Of a stretch of DNA of 64,000 bases, positions 22,560 through 33,775 are shown in pieces (positions within the stretch are counted from its first letter, which is position 1; each line of letters starts with the position of its first letter). A program made the translations under genes and the position numbers. Source of the stretch: Imbricaverruca yamaguchii (Eukaryota; Arthropoda; Thecostraca; Neoverrucidae); assembly GCA_034440575.1 (NCBI GenBank), contig JAOTOL010001142.1, forward strand, positions 62,001-126,000, given 5' to 3'. The notes below the pieces were generated by a model. It saw only the letters and a list, made by a program, of their open reading frames with translations. It was not told where the DNA came from and made no database searches.

Positions 22560-24420
22560 AAAATTGCGACATGCTCCATACAAATCCTGCTTGGTCTCCG
22601 AAAAGTCACATTGGGTGTCCCCAAAAGTCGCGCAGGAGCCTCTGATAATAACGCTGGAGTCTCAAAAGCTTCCACCTGGGCCCCTGAGAATTACACTGTG
22701 GCCCCCAAAAAAGTCGTGTCGGATTCCAGAAAATCACAACTGGGCCACAAATGGTACGGCCGGGACACCCTGAAAATCACGCTAAGCCTGGGGTACCAAT
22801 AATTATCGCCCAGTGCCCTGTAAATCACTCTAGGGCATTACAGGTCGCACCATGTCTCTAAAAGTCCCGTTGGGGTCACCCAAAAATTAAGCCGGTGAAA
22901 ATAAAAACCGACCGGACACGAAAATTCGCTCTGGGATCCCAACAATGGCTCCACAAGCCCACAAAACGTGTTGGGGCACCCAAAACGTGTCGTAGTCACT
23001 AAAACTCGCGCAAGGGATTCGAAACAAGTGACCAAGTGGCCAAAAATCGCACTTAGACCAAAACAAATTCACGCCGCTTCCTTTGACAATCTCACTGGGG
23101 GCCAAAACACCGCCCCGGAGCCCCACAAGTCGCAGCTGGCTTCCCAAGAGCCAATATCTCCCCAGAATGTCACGCTGCGGACTCAAAAATTGTGTCAACG
23201 ATCTACAAATTAGGAAGGTGTCGGTCCCCCCCAAAAAAGAATGTTGGGGCACCGAAAAAAAACCAACGCAACGAGAGCCCGAAGGACCGTAGTGGGGTGC
23301 AAAATATCCTGGGGTGGGCTTACAAGAATAGGCTTTACCCCACAAAATCACAAGGGGACTATCGAATTGACCCGAGCACCGGACAATTCAGAATATGTCC
23401 CGAAATAGAGTTATCCGACGGGCCTTTCTACTCTCGATGGTGCCACCTGCGAATAAAAAAACACGTCGAGCAGCCGCAGTGACGTACCAAAGGGAAAAAT
23501 GCCACCCCGCCCACCCCATACTGAAAGGGTAGGCTCCTAAGAATCTCGCCGGTTCCCAACAAGTCGCGTTGGGCCCGATACATTCGCGTCAGGGCACTAG
23601 AATTCGCGTAGCGGGCTGTAAATGAGTACACCGAGCGCATTAAAACTGACAACAGGAACATGGAAATTTGCACCGGGGTTCACCAAAATCGCGCTGGGGC
23701 GCAGCTAGTAACAACGTGCCCCGATAACTCGCGACGATATACACAAATATCACGTACTGGACCCAGAATTCCGGTGGTAGTGCCAAAAAATTGGATCGGG
23801 GCATCACAAATTCCCCTCTGCAAACACAGCATGGCCCAAAAAACCACACCTGAACTCCATAAAAAGTAGGCCGATGCTTTCTGAAATAAGGAGAGATTCC
23901 AAAAAATATATGTCCTGGTCAGGAACATCTCTCCAGAGCTCCAAACGTACCCCCAGATATCTTCCAAACTTGCGTACGGTCCCGAAATAATGGCGTACAG
24001 GAGCTCGAAAAATCGCGGTGAGACACAAATATATAGCGTCTGGTGCCAGAAGAATCAGGCCGGGACTCGGAATTAAAGTAATTCAGAAGTCACGAAAATT
24101 TGCGTCGAACCTAGAAAACTGCTCCGGGCCCTCCGAAACTACATACTTGGGCCAAAAAAAAGTCGCGCTGAGATCCCGATTAATTATACCGGAGGAGCCA
24201 AGGTTGTGCTGGAGTTTCAACATATGTGCGAAAAATAAACGCCTCAGTTAAATACAGCGGAACCCTGAGAGCACAACGGGAGGCCGAAAATACACCGGGC
24301 CCTCCAAAGTTTACCGAGTTTCGCAAAAAGCGGCAGGGCCGAGGCCCCAGCCACATGCCTTAACATATGGCTGGGGCTCCGAAAAAGCGAATTTGTCGAC
24401 ACAAAATAATAGACCTACGG
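22560..24420. repeat. Degenerate ~30-bp minisatellite, array A (copy II)
   Basis: The longest A array. Units carry CCCCAAAAGTCGCGCTGGGG-like cores. The part from 23390 to 24330 aligns unit by unit with copy I (330-1230), including the GATGGTGCCA entry and the GCAGCCGCAGTG tract. It passes directly into spacer/C sequence at 24420 without a B array. Confidence 0.75.
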
Positions 24421-25490
24421 GGCGGGGACCATACTAATTCCGCTGATTTGAAAATTGTCTGGATTTCTGTCATTATTCCCACTTTCCAAAACTTTGCACA
24501 TATTTATTTCCGACTCTGGCAAAGAAACCATTCCAGCTGACATATCCATTTTCAAACCATCGGATGGCCCTTCGACATTGGGTACGGACGGAGTCTTCAG
24601 GCTGTTGTTAAAAAGCAAATAATAGAAGAATTGCGCTGATTAATTCCTGTAATCCGGTGTGCATTTTAGTTTCCTTGGTGTGTGATGACTGACTAGACTC
24701 AGTGATCACGATGACGACACCAATCAGGTTTAAAATACTGGGTTTTTTAGGTGTGAGGTGTCCAAACGTGCACGGTAGGATGTCGAAATTTTCCACGGAA
24801 TTAGTGGCATTTAAAATGTTTTTTTCATGTCTCAGACTCAAAGTTGAGCCAATGGTTTAGTACTTATGACTGTGCATTTATCATTTGTTTTTATATGCAT
24901 AATTTAAGAGCTATATACTGGATAGAGGGAATGATGACTATGTTACACACTGGTATTGTGTGCCAGATCACATTATAGGTAATCCTTTTAATTGAAATTG
25001 CACTGCGAAATGTTCGTATATCACCATTCCTTATCGAGAACATACACATCCTACATATAAACGAGATACTGTTAGAAAGGAGACGCGAAAACTTCATAAG
25101 CATCCATCAAGGAGCGGGATGTCGATACTTCTTGGAGAAGGATGTCGATTGGGTATTCAGAAAGTGATATTCTCACCCTATTTCATGAATATTTTATCAC
25201 TGACACCAACGCACATGATTAATCAGAGGACATTGTTTGCGATGTATCTGTTTTTTGTGACAGCTGTATCCATTCCCCGATATTGAACTCACCCCATCAC
25301 AACTTTGTCTTCGACCCTCCCTAATGCTAAGCAATAAGGAAATACTTTCACCCATCGTCACCACCGTTCATGTCTGCTGTGCTCCGATACTCCATCAAGG
25401 CCGGTGTGTTTTAGCCGGCATCTGATCGCTGAAGTATTTTTATTGAAGCCGGTGTGTGCTTGTTGGTGTGTGGAGTGAGGGGAGGAGGGC
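24421..25490 (+). mobile_element. Spacer and left part of module C (copy II)
   Basis: 24420-24720 aligns with 42785-43110 and 36315-36690 (CCGCTGATTTGAAAA, then ATAGAAGAATTGCGCTGATT, then CCGGTGTGCATTTTAGTTT). From about 25160, after ~430 bp of unrelated sequence, module C continues (CATGATTAATCAGAGGACAT, CCGGTGTGTTTTAGCC, GTGTGGAGTGAGGGG) up to the hexamer array. C-family sequence resumes after the array at 38069. Confidence 0.65.
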
Positions 25491-25636
<146 letters not shown>

Positions 25637-25653
25637 CAGGGGCGTCGATTTGT
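25637..25653 (+). repeat. Left terminal inverted repeat
   Basis: CAGGGGCGTCGATTTGT. It pairs with 37961-37977 with a single C/T difference. Confidence 0.75.
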
Positions 25654-26165
25654 ATCCTTTTGTGTGGGCCATGGCCCCCCAATGTTGATTTGGCCCCCTA
25701 ATGTTGCTTTGGGCCCCCAATAACTTTGCTCATTTTATGCTTATAGGAAGAAAGCTACATACAAAAAAAATTAAACACACTATGCTACTTAGGAAACAAG
25801 TGATGCTAAGGAGGATATTTTTGTACTGAACAGAAACAGACTTAGATTGAACAGTGAGCTGGCTCTCCGCATATTATTGTAAATTGTAAATTGGTTAGAA
25901 AAGAATATAGTGAGATTTCCTTTAACTTTGCAGCCATAACATTGCATTAAAAATGTTGAGCTTGACTGATGCTGGTAAACGAATCAAGCCAGATTGTCAA
26001 CAGCAAACAAGCAAAGCCACCAATCAACAATAGCAATGTCATACAGATTCTTGCACACACCAACAATGTCAAGCATAATTATTTCCACCTTCAACTGGGT
26101 TCATTCCATTCTACTAATTTCTAGTCATAACCAAACCTGCATACAATTCAGTTGAGACAACAATC
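25654..26165 (+). mobile_element. Family F body, copy 3
   Basis: Matches 15780-16180 and the copy split by the palindrome: GGCCATGGCCCCCCAATGTT, AAGCTACATACAAAAAAAAT, GAGCTGGCTCTCCGC and AAAGCCACCAATCAACAAT. Non-coding. Confidence 0.65.
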
Positions 26166-26169
26166 ACTT

Positions 26170-27254
26170 TATTCCCACTAGAATTGTGGAGATACAAACT
26201 ATAATTACCTTCAGCTTCGCATTCATCTCATCAGTAGCTTTATGTTTACCTAGATAGGTACTTACCTACCTAGTTACATGCCCAATGTGCATAAATTCAA
26301 TATTCATGTGGTGCACCCAGTCCCATCCTGAACAATGAGTCACATGTCACCGAAATATATCTGCCAGCTCATGTGATATAATAAAGTCAGCAGTAAGCTG
26401 GATGCACACTGCTTTATAATTGTTATTCTTGAAGACAACAAACACTAGGAGACAGCTTACAACTTTCAAAACCAACTTATCAGAAAAAAAACAACTCACG
26501 AAGAATTTCTGGATAGTGGTCACGCAATGGACATCAGTGCGCATGAAGGGCCTTGAGTGCGCGTGTAATGTCACTGGGGAGAGATAGTAATGCTGCAAAT
26601 TAATACGACATTATGTATTACCTGAATTGAATATGTTGATGCAAAGAATTGATGCATGCAACCATCAATTCTTTTCACAGTAAAAAGCGTGATGACTGGA
26701 AATTGTGTTCAGTTGCATAACTTCATAAAGCATACCTTGATAACTATAAAAGTTGAATTTGGAAACACACACATCACTAGGATGCCCAGAAGTACTAGAA
26801 ATACAAACGATGTTCTGAAGCTGTCATTATGAAACGTAAAGTTTTGTATACAAAAATGTTGTCTAAAAACACATGAAATATGTCCTGGTGTGCCTTCTCT
26901 TTTCATTTCGAATTGAAAGTGTATCGGGAGCAAAAATACTTCGCCATATATCAAGAGTATCGTGTGGAGGCGCCTGCGACGAATCTGACGTACTGCGGCC
27001 ACTGTCTCCATGTGCGTGTGCACTGCCTGTGACCTTTTGGTGTTGTAACATATTTTACATTTGATCTAGCGAGTATTGATATGGTATGAATTAGGAATGT
27101 TGCAATGCTACATTTATTCATAGGATTAAGATGTTATGACCACTAATTTCCATGAAAAATGCTCACTTTGGCTAGAGAGCAAAATGTTTGTAAAACAATA
27201 TCGAGTTGTAACTGTCAGTTACAACTCTGTCTGTTGTAGCATCCAACTACAGTA
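26170..27254. other. AT-rich non-coding stretch
   Basis: No gene or repeat family recognised. Short TAGGTA/TACCTA tracts occur near 26250-26275. Confidence 0.35.
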
Positions 27255-27259
27255 TCATA

Positions 27260-27740
27260 CAGTGTACTTGGGTATATCGTCATCGTCAATGTCATTGTCA
27301 CCGTCATCTTCATAGTCAATGTCACTCGCCCTCCCCTCACTCCAAACACCAACAAGCGCACAATAGCTTAAATCAAATATTTCTTCGTTCATATGCAGGC
27401 TAAAGCACACTGAGCACAGCCAGCCTGAACTGTGGTGACGATGGGTTAGGGTATGTCCTTGGTACCTAACATTAGGGAGGGACGAATCCAACATTTTGGT
27501 GGCCAACAGTTCATGGTCTGGGAGTCCATTATCTAAATTTAATCTGTTTATTTACAGTAGAAAATATGCTGTTGAACATCGACTAAGCTTTCTATGTCGC
27601 ATGGTGTTTTTTCTTCCTTTAGCTTTCTTATCAGCATAAAACAGCATAGGTTATGGGGGGTCCAAATCAACACTGTGTGAGCCAGGATCAACATTGGTGG
27701 GGCTATGGCTGTTGTAACAGGATACAAATTGACACCCATG
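27260..27740 (-). mobile_element. Inverted, internally deleted copy of the F-to-C element
   Basis: Reading the minus strand from 27740: terminus CATGGGTGTCAATTTGTATC, F-type subterminal sequence to about 27540, then directly C-type sequence (CGAAAT-less TTGGATTCGTCCCTCCCTAA, GTTCAGGCTGG, GGAGTGAGGGGAGGG) and a vestigial GATGAC tract to about 27265. It joins the left end and module C in one orientation, evidence that both belong to one element family. The right terminus is not found at the left side. Confidence 0.6.
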
Positions 27741-27759
27741 GAGTTGCCTACCTAGGTAG

Positions 27760-28625
27760 GTAGTAGCTATGTTTGGTTATAAATACCTATCATGGATAAA
27801 AATGCAACTTCAGGAAAGCGAGCCTACCTATTGAATTTTTTTTGGAGATAATGGTGTTTTTAGGTGGGAACATAATGCATTTTTACCCACATTGCCTCCA
27901 TAAATCAAACAAATTGACTAGGTTAGGTTAGTTTGTTTTTATGATGGAATTTTTAAACCTTATTATTTATCATTAAAATGCAATGACTAAGATGATGAGG
28001 CCACTCATTTTCTTTGCAAATGCTTACTTTCTAAGGTGCAAGCAAACTAATACCAAGAATGGGCTTTCCATTGGGTAGCAGCATAAAATGAATGTGAGTA
28101 AAATAATTTGAAGCAAGTTATTTTCTTTATTTTTTCAACTTTAAAAAACAACTGAACCTAACCTAACCTAACACAAGTTGGTTTTGAAGAAAAGGCAATT
28201 TCCAAACTTTGTTATCATCTGTTTTTAAAGGATTTTTTCTTCTTCTTTAAAACCTAAACTGACCTAACCATACTTAACCCATTTGTTTCTTTATGGAGGA
28301 AAAATTTGTCTTGTTACCACCCTAAAGCATAATAATGCTAATTTGGGTACCTGGTGTGAATGTGTTTATGTACAAAAAGAACTTACATTAAGCCTCTAGA
28401 CTTTTACCTCAATTTTTATTTTATTTTGGGTATGCATTCAATCTCCCTGATGTGGATGTTTGTCCTCCCAATGAGTTTCATTGTGTATTTTCCAGCTGCT
28501 GGTTCTCCTTGTGAAGCCATTCCATACTTTGTGGTCTCGGCATAACCTCCTTTTTTTGCTTTATGGAGCCAAATCACATGATTAAAACTTCATCTTGTAC
28601 ATGATGTGTTGTACAATAATGACCT
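27760..28625. repeat. AT-rich dispersed repeat with AACCTAACCT tracts (copy 2)
   Basis: CTAACCTAACCTAAC near 28155-28175 and GGTTAGGTTAG near 27922, with the module CTCATTTTCTTTGCAAATGC and AGAATGGGCTTTCC shared with 19830-19890 and 47230-47320. Non-coding. Confidence 0.6.
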
Positions 28626-30345
28626 GCTGTTTAGAGAAAATTGTCAAAGGAAAAAATATTAAATTTTATTTTTTTACAAAAAGTTATTTTGATCTATCAT
28701 GAACTCTTTTGTATTTACAACGCATGATTTGCTCATCTCATGAATGACCTCAGCCCAGTAATGCAAAATATATTAAGAATGTCTTCCTATGAATGTTGCA
28801 GTGACCAGTCATTTGGAACATTCCACAACTTTAAAATGAAAGTTGGATTCTATGACTATATTTTGTTTGATCTTGTGACCAACCAGTAGGATATACCTGA
28901 TGTGCCAATTATGATCTGTTCCGTTGTTCATGCACTTCTACCTATTCAAGGGGCTTGCTGACAAATTGTTGATGGGCATGTTTTACTCAGTTGATTTGAT
29001 TAAGTTGGTGATGATTCCAGAACTTCGAGTCATTTTGTGTCCGAGCTTTGTGTCATCCCAGTTTGTTGACTCAGCAAGATGAAGCGTGCAGGGCAGCCAA
29101 CAATTAACATGTTTTTTCCAGAGCAAGCGATAAGTATGTTAGTGGTACCACCACTATCAATTTTGCCAGCCTAGCTATACATACCTGACTATATAAGCTA
29201 GCTGGTAATTGTACAGTAGGTATCACACATTATAGACCCCAATGTCAAGCTAGTACTGAATGATAATTACAAGATAAAATAGCTTTAACTAACTTATCTT
29301 AACCTTGGGGGCTTAACCATTTAGCAACCAGTGGTACACGTTTGGGAGATCTATGCCATCAGCAACATTTGGTGGCCTCGGGCCTATGGCCTTTGGTGGG
29401 CTATGGCCTCAGGAAGTGTGATTCCTACCTGATTTCTAACATTGTGCTTGTTATGCCACTCATGCATGCACACATCTATTTGATGCATGTGCAGACTTTT
29501 ACAGTGTGTTTATCTTCTCATCGCAACATCCCAATAGCCAGCTTTCTTCCAGATTTAATGCACAGGGCCAAATGAGATTGTATGTTTGCTATGATTCAAC
29601 ATAAATCCAGTTAAGACAATGACAAACAATATTCAAAGGCACTGACTTTGTAAATGGATGCTGAAAGTTCACTTTAAGAAAAAAGTGATACTCAGATTAC
29701 TGGTAGGTGTCCTGGGTGCTTGACCAAATCTATCAGTGAGTGAGGATGTTGTAGTGAGGATGTTGTAGGGATGGCATAGCTCAGACTGGACTTTTAAGTT
29801 TTTCTGACTGGACTGTCAGGCCACAGCTCACAATTTGGGTTAGCTGCAGCCCATTCTTTTTAAATGTCAAAATATCTTCTTGAGTCATGTTAGAAGCTGA
29901 TGGCAAAGAAATGCATTATCAACACTTGTAAAGTGCTTGACTCATTATTCTTAAATGCATGTGAAGTGGGATGTCACACATAATGGCTCATTTTTGGGCA
30001 AATGTTTTGTTTCCCATCAATGAGCCCACAAAGTTATGGACAAACATTACATTTGCCCATAATTTTCAAACAATACTTTCTCCCCAAAACCAGGAGCAAT
30101 GTCACAGCACTAGGTAAACCTGCACAGTAGTAATATGTAACATATTTCTTGCCTTGATTTATTGCATTGATTTATACCTGCAGATTCCCTGCTAATTGAT
30201 ATATCAGTCAGCTTAAAAATTCACTTATGGGCGAATTCGCCATTCCCACTGGAGTCTAAAAGGTACATCATGCCATTATTTCTGTTGTCTACATCACAAG
30301 AACCCATCATGATCCTACTGCTCACTCAGGACACAATAATTATCC
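28626..30345. other. Non-coding stretch
   Basis: AT-rich, with only short open frames and no domain. A direct duplication GTGAGGATGTTGTAG occurs near 29740-29768. Nothing else recognisable. Confidence 0.4.
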
Positions 30346-30349
30346 AGTA

Positions 30350-30660
30350 GTGAGAGCATTGCTTCATTACCTGATTGTTAATATGAACAGAAAGAAGCAT
30401 CCTTTGAACCATATGTTGTCCTTCACAGTGCTGCTCAATCCACCCCCAACTCAAACCCTGACCAACCTTCTGGAGCACATCCATCTCCAAAGCATCCTGT
30501 GGACGAAGGTATGTATTGCAGCAAAAGTTTTATTTACTCTGAATTCCATGGTATCCCTGGTGTATACTAGGCTATCCTTGCCTATCAATATATCAGATGT
30601 TTGCCATTCCACAAACTGCCTGGATAACTTCTTTGTTCTTTTCTTTTTTTAAATTCCCCT
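30350..30660. repeat. Dispersed repeat shared with 22180-22400
   Basis: See the partner copy: CCTTCACAGTGCTGCTCAAT, CATCCATCTCCAAAGCATCC and ATGTATTGCAGCAAAAG correspond in the same order. Confidence 0.5.
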
Positions 30661-30988
30661 ACCCATTAATAGGTAGGCAGGAGTTCCCTTCCATACCGTG
30701 TGACCTAATTACGTTAAATTCCAAGGGTGAGAGGTAGGTCATGGTAAGCAAATCAAGGCAGGTCACACCACTCCCCGCTCCTGTTTCTTGCTGGACAGAC
30801 CCCGCCACCAGATATTAGTAAATGATGTTCCTGAAGCCCTCTCAGACAATTAGCAATGCTAGTAACGTCTTTGAGGGCTCCACGAAAATAACTGCTATAG
30901 GTGTTAATGGAGAAATAATACATAATCATAACCTTGCACATGCATTTCCTAAACTACTACTACACTAAGGAGAAAGGACGACCAAGTA
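30661..30988. other. Non-coding stretch before the LINE 3' end
   Basis: Nothing recognised. It ends in a GAAGAAGAAAGAAAAGAAA tract at about 30988-31010 that belongs to the LINE tail. Confidence 0.35.
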
Positions 30989-30989
30989 T

Positions 30990-32870
30990 GAAGAAGAAGA
31001 AAGAAAAGAAAGCATGATTCTTAAACGAAAATGTCCGAATGATACCAGATCAACATGCATAGCACATTAGCATTACCAACCTTTATTGAAAAAGTTCATA
31101 TTTTCTAATAAAGTATTGTCTGATGTGTTTCTTCGAGATCATTTTACTCCTAGGTACATCATCAATCCTGTGGAAGTCAGAGCAGATTATTTTATTCCAG
31201 GCTTTTGGTGCAATAAAGGGTAATGAAAACATTCTATAATTGATATCAGAAAAGGGTATTTGAAAATGTTGTCTAACTCTGAGGCCACCTTGTTCATAAA
31301 GTTGAAACATATTAGAAAGAGGTGCTGGTAATGATTGATTTAGAAAACCTAGCATGATGTAAATACATTGCTCATCAACTATGTCCAGAAACTTTAGAAC
31401 TCTATGTTTAATAAACAATTAATTTGCATGGTATAAGTACGGTTTCTTATCAACAATCCTAATAACACGCTTCTGCAACTTAATAATTTTATCAAGCTTA
31501 GAGTGATACGTACTTCCCCAGATAAGAGCACAGTAATTTAAATATGGCAATATTAGATAATTATACAGAAGAAGCAATTCACAAGTGGATAAAAAGTACC
31601 TAGACTTGCCTATAATTCCAATATTCCTGCTAAGTTTTGAAGAGATGGCATTTATATGTCTTTTCCATGTCATGTCTTCATCAAGAAATACACCTAAATA
31701 TTTTATACAGCTATGCCTTCTAATATTGGAAGTATTTATTTTGACATGAAGGTCATCACATGGTTTCCTGGAGAAAATTTGATATCCAGTCTTCTCAGCA
31801 TTAATAGATAACCTGTTGGTATGACACCATGTAATTATTTTGGGCATTACCTCATTTACTTTACTTTGTAATTCAGAATGATCATTAGCTGTAATAGGTA
31901 CGGCAGTGTCGTCTGCAAATAGGTAAAAGCTAGCCAAATTGGAAACATTGCAGAGATCGTTAATGTATAGAGTAAATAGCAGAGGCCCAAGAATCGAACC
32001 TTGAGGAACACCTTTTGTGATATGTAATGGTTGGGAGATGATGCCATGTATCTTGGTTCTTTGAGATCTATTTGATAGGTATGAGGACAGTTTATATATA
32101 TTTCCTCTAAAGCCAATAGAGTTCAATTTTTGTAACAAAATGCGGATGCTGACGGTGTCAAAAGCTTTTTTTTTAAATCAAGATACAGAGTACAAACTAA
32201 TTTATTATTTACAAGGGATTTTGTTACTTCGTTATGCATCAGAGCAATTGGCATGTATGCGCTGTGTTTTTTTCTGAAGCCAAATTGCAATGGGTGCATG
32301 ATATTATTTTCATTTAGAAATGATGATACCCAAAAGTGTATTAATCTTTCCAGTACTTTCGATAATATTGGTGGCAAACAGATTGGCCTATAATTAGTAA
32401 ATTTTTTATTTTCCCCTGCTTTATATACAGGAATTATAACTGCAGATTTTAATGTATCAGGGAATATTGCAGTGTTCAGACAAAGATTACAGAAATATGT
32501 TAGTTGTTGCAAAATACTTATATTTGTTCCAATCCAAGTTTTTGTACTAATTTTATCCATACCTCCACCAACAGGGTTTAAAGTCTTAATAATGTCTTCA
32601 ATTTGAGCATCATTAACAGAAGGAATATTGTTAATGCTTGCAAAATTAGGCTGTGTAAGATAATATAATGGACTGATGTGTGTCGCAGGTATTTTTGTTT
32701 CCAACTCACTACCAATGGTGGAAAAAAGGTATTAAATTGATCAGGTATTTGTTAATTTACACAGGTAGCCCCAGAGTTATCAGCAAAGCACATTGGAGGA
32801 ACTGTTTGCAATTCATTCTTGTGGATAATTTCATTCGAATACTTCCATGTTTTTTTTGGGTTCCATGTTT
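30990..32870 (-). mobile_element. Non-LTR retrotransposon, 5'-truncated, minus strand
   Basis: An L2/CR1/Jockey-like LINE lying inside the putative hAT element. Coding similarity begins near 32870 with KKTWK and NEIIHKNE, where AT-rich LINE sequence abuts the GC-rich hAT pseudogene. The 3' end near 30990 is fixed by a second copy at 50640-51178 that shares everything down to the TTTCTTTTCTTTCTTCTTC tail. Confidence 0.85.
31083..32704 (-). pseudogene. LINE reverse transcriptase, disabled
   Basis: Read from 32704 downward: KFTNYRPICLPPILSKVLER, FGFRKKHSAYM and CTLYLDLKK, then a frameshift at a T-run near 32160-32172, where the palm motif A Phe-Asp would follow. The next frame (32138-31419) has KGVPQGSILGPLLFTLYIND and YLFADDTAV with the catalytic Asp pair. 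A TAA at about 31419-31421 interrupts; in the copy at 50.85-51.17 kb the same codon is GAA. The C-terminal part ends with FDIVDEQ-type and QIPFSDINYRMFSLPFIAPK sequence. One frameshift and one stop are the main lesions. Confidence 0.85.
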
Positions 32871-33716
32871 GGGTTCAGGAGGCTACTGCGCGATTCTGGG
32901 TTTTTCTTCGGGTTCCGGCTTGCGCTGCTGCTGCTGGGGCTGAATACGCCGGTCATGCGCTCAGTGCAGGGTCGCTCGCAGTCGGTGTCGGCCAACCTCC
33001 AGATGCTCAGTACCCTGCGAGAGGTCGTCATGTCCTAGCGCGAGTGTTTTGGGTGCTTTTGGGAGGAGGTGGTGCGCGATGCGGAGCGCTTTGGTGTGGA
33101 TCGGCATCGACTGCGGCGCCAGACGCGTCCTCCCCGTCGTCTCGACGAGGGCGTCACACCCCACCACCCCGTTACGCCCGAGGAGCACTACTCCCGAGTG
33201 TACCGGGAGTCCGTGGACTGGCTGGCCGGCGCCATCGCTGGCCGTTACGCCTCAGACGAGCCGGCTCTGGCCACGGCCGAGCGTGCCCTGCTCACGGCAG
33301 ATGACGCGGCGCTGACGGAGACTGCGAAGTTCTACAGCATGGACCTGGACCGACCTCGCCTGCACAGCTAGATGCCGGGAGACGTGGCGCGGCAGAGGGA
33401 GGCACCTCTGTCCACCTTGGACGACGTTGTGGCCCTGCTGCGCGATGACGGCCTGCGCCAGGTGCTGCCGGCCGCCACCACACTGCTGCGAGTCATCCTC
33501 ACGGCCCCAGCAACCACCTGCACCGCCGAACGCCTGTTCAGCCTGCTCCGGCGCCTCAAGAGCTGGCTCCGCTCCACGATGAGCCAGGAGCGGCTCAACC
33601 ACGCCGCCATGCTCGCCACCTACCCTGAGGTCATGGACGCACTGGACTGGGAGGCCGAACTGAGGCTGTTCGCCGCCCAGTCGGCTCAGCGGGTCAACGT
33701 GTTTGGCCGTTGGTAG
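32871..33716 (+). pseudogene. hAT-family transposase, C-terminal part (pseudogene)
   Basis: One frame runs from 32847 to a stop at 33716 with two in-frame stops, at about 33036-33038 and 33369-33371. It carries SVQGRSQSVSANLQML, WEEVVRDAERFGVDRHRLRR and LDEGVTPHHPVTPEEHYSRV. It ends with the hAT dimerisation block CTAERLFSLLRRLKSWLRST followed by MSQERLNHAAML. This matches the C-terminal region of hAT/ZMYM1-like transposases; the N-terminal BED finger and the RNase-H-like first half are missing, lost where the LINE joins. GC content is far higher than in the flanking AT-rich DNA. It sits in the same orientation as the surrounding hAT termini and ends about 60 bp before the 35-bp array. Confidence 0.8.
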
Positions 33717-33775
33717 CGTCCACCTACAGGTGTTGCTGCGGTGCGATCGAATGCCGCTGATGTCGCTCAGCTCAG

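Noticed and set aside
28150..28180. Telomere repeat CCTAACCTAACC
   Set aside because: Only a few degenerate units inside a dispersed AT-rich repeat; not a chromosome end.
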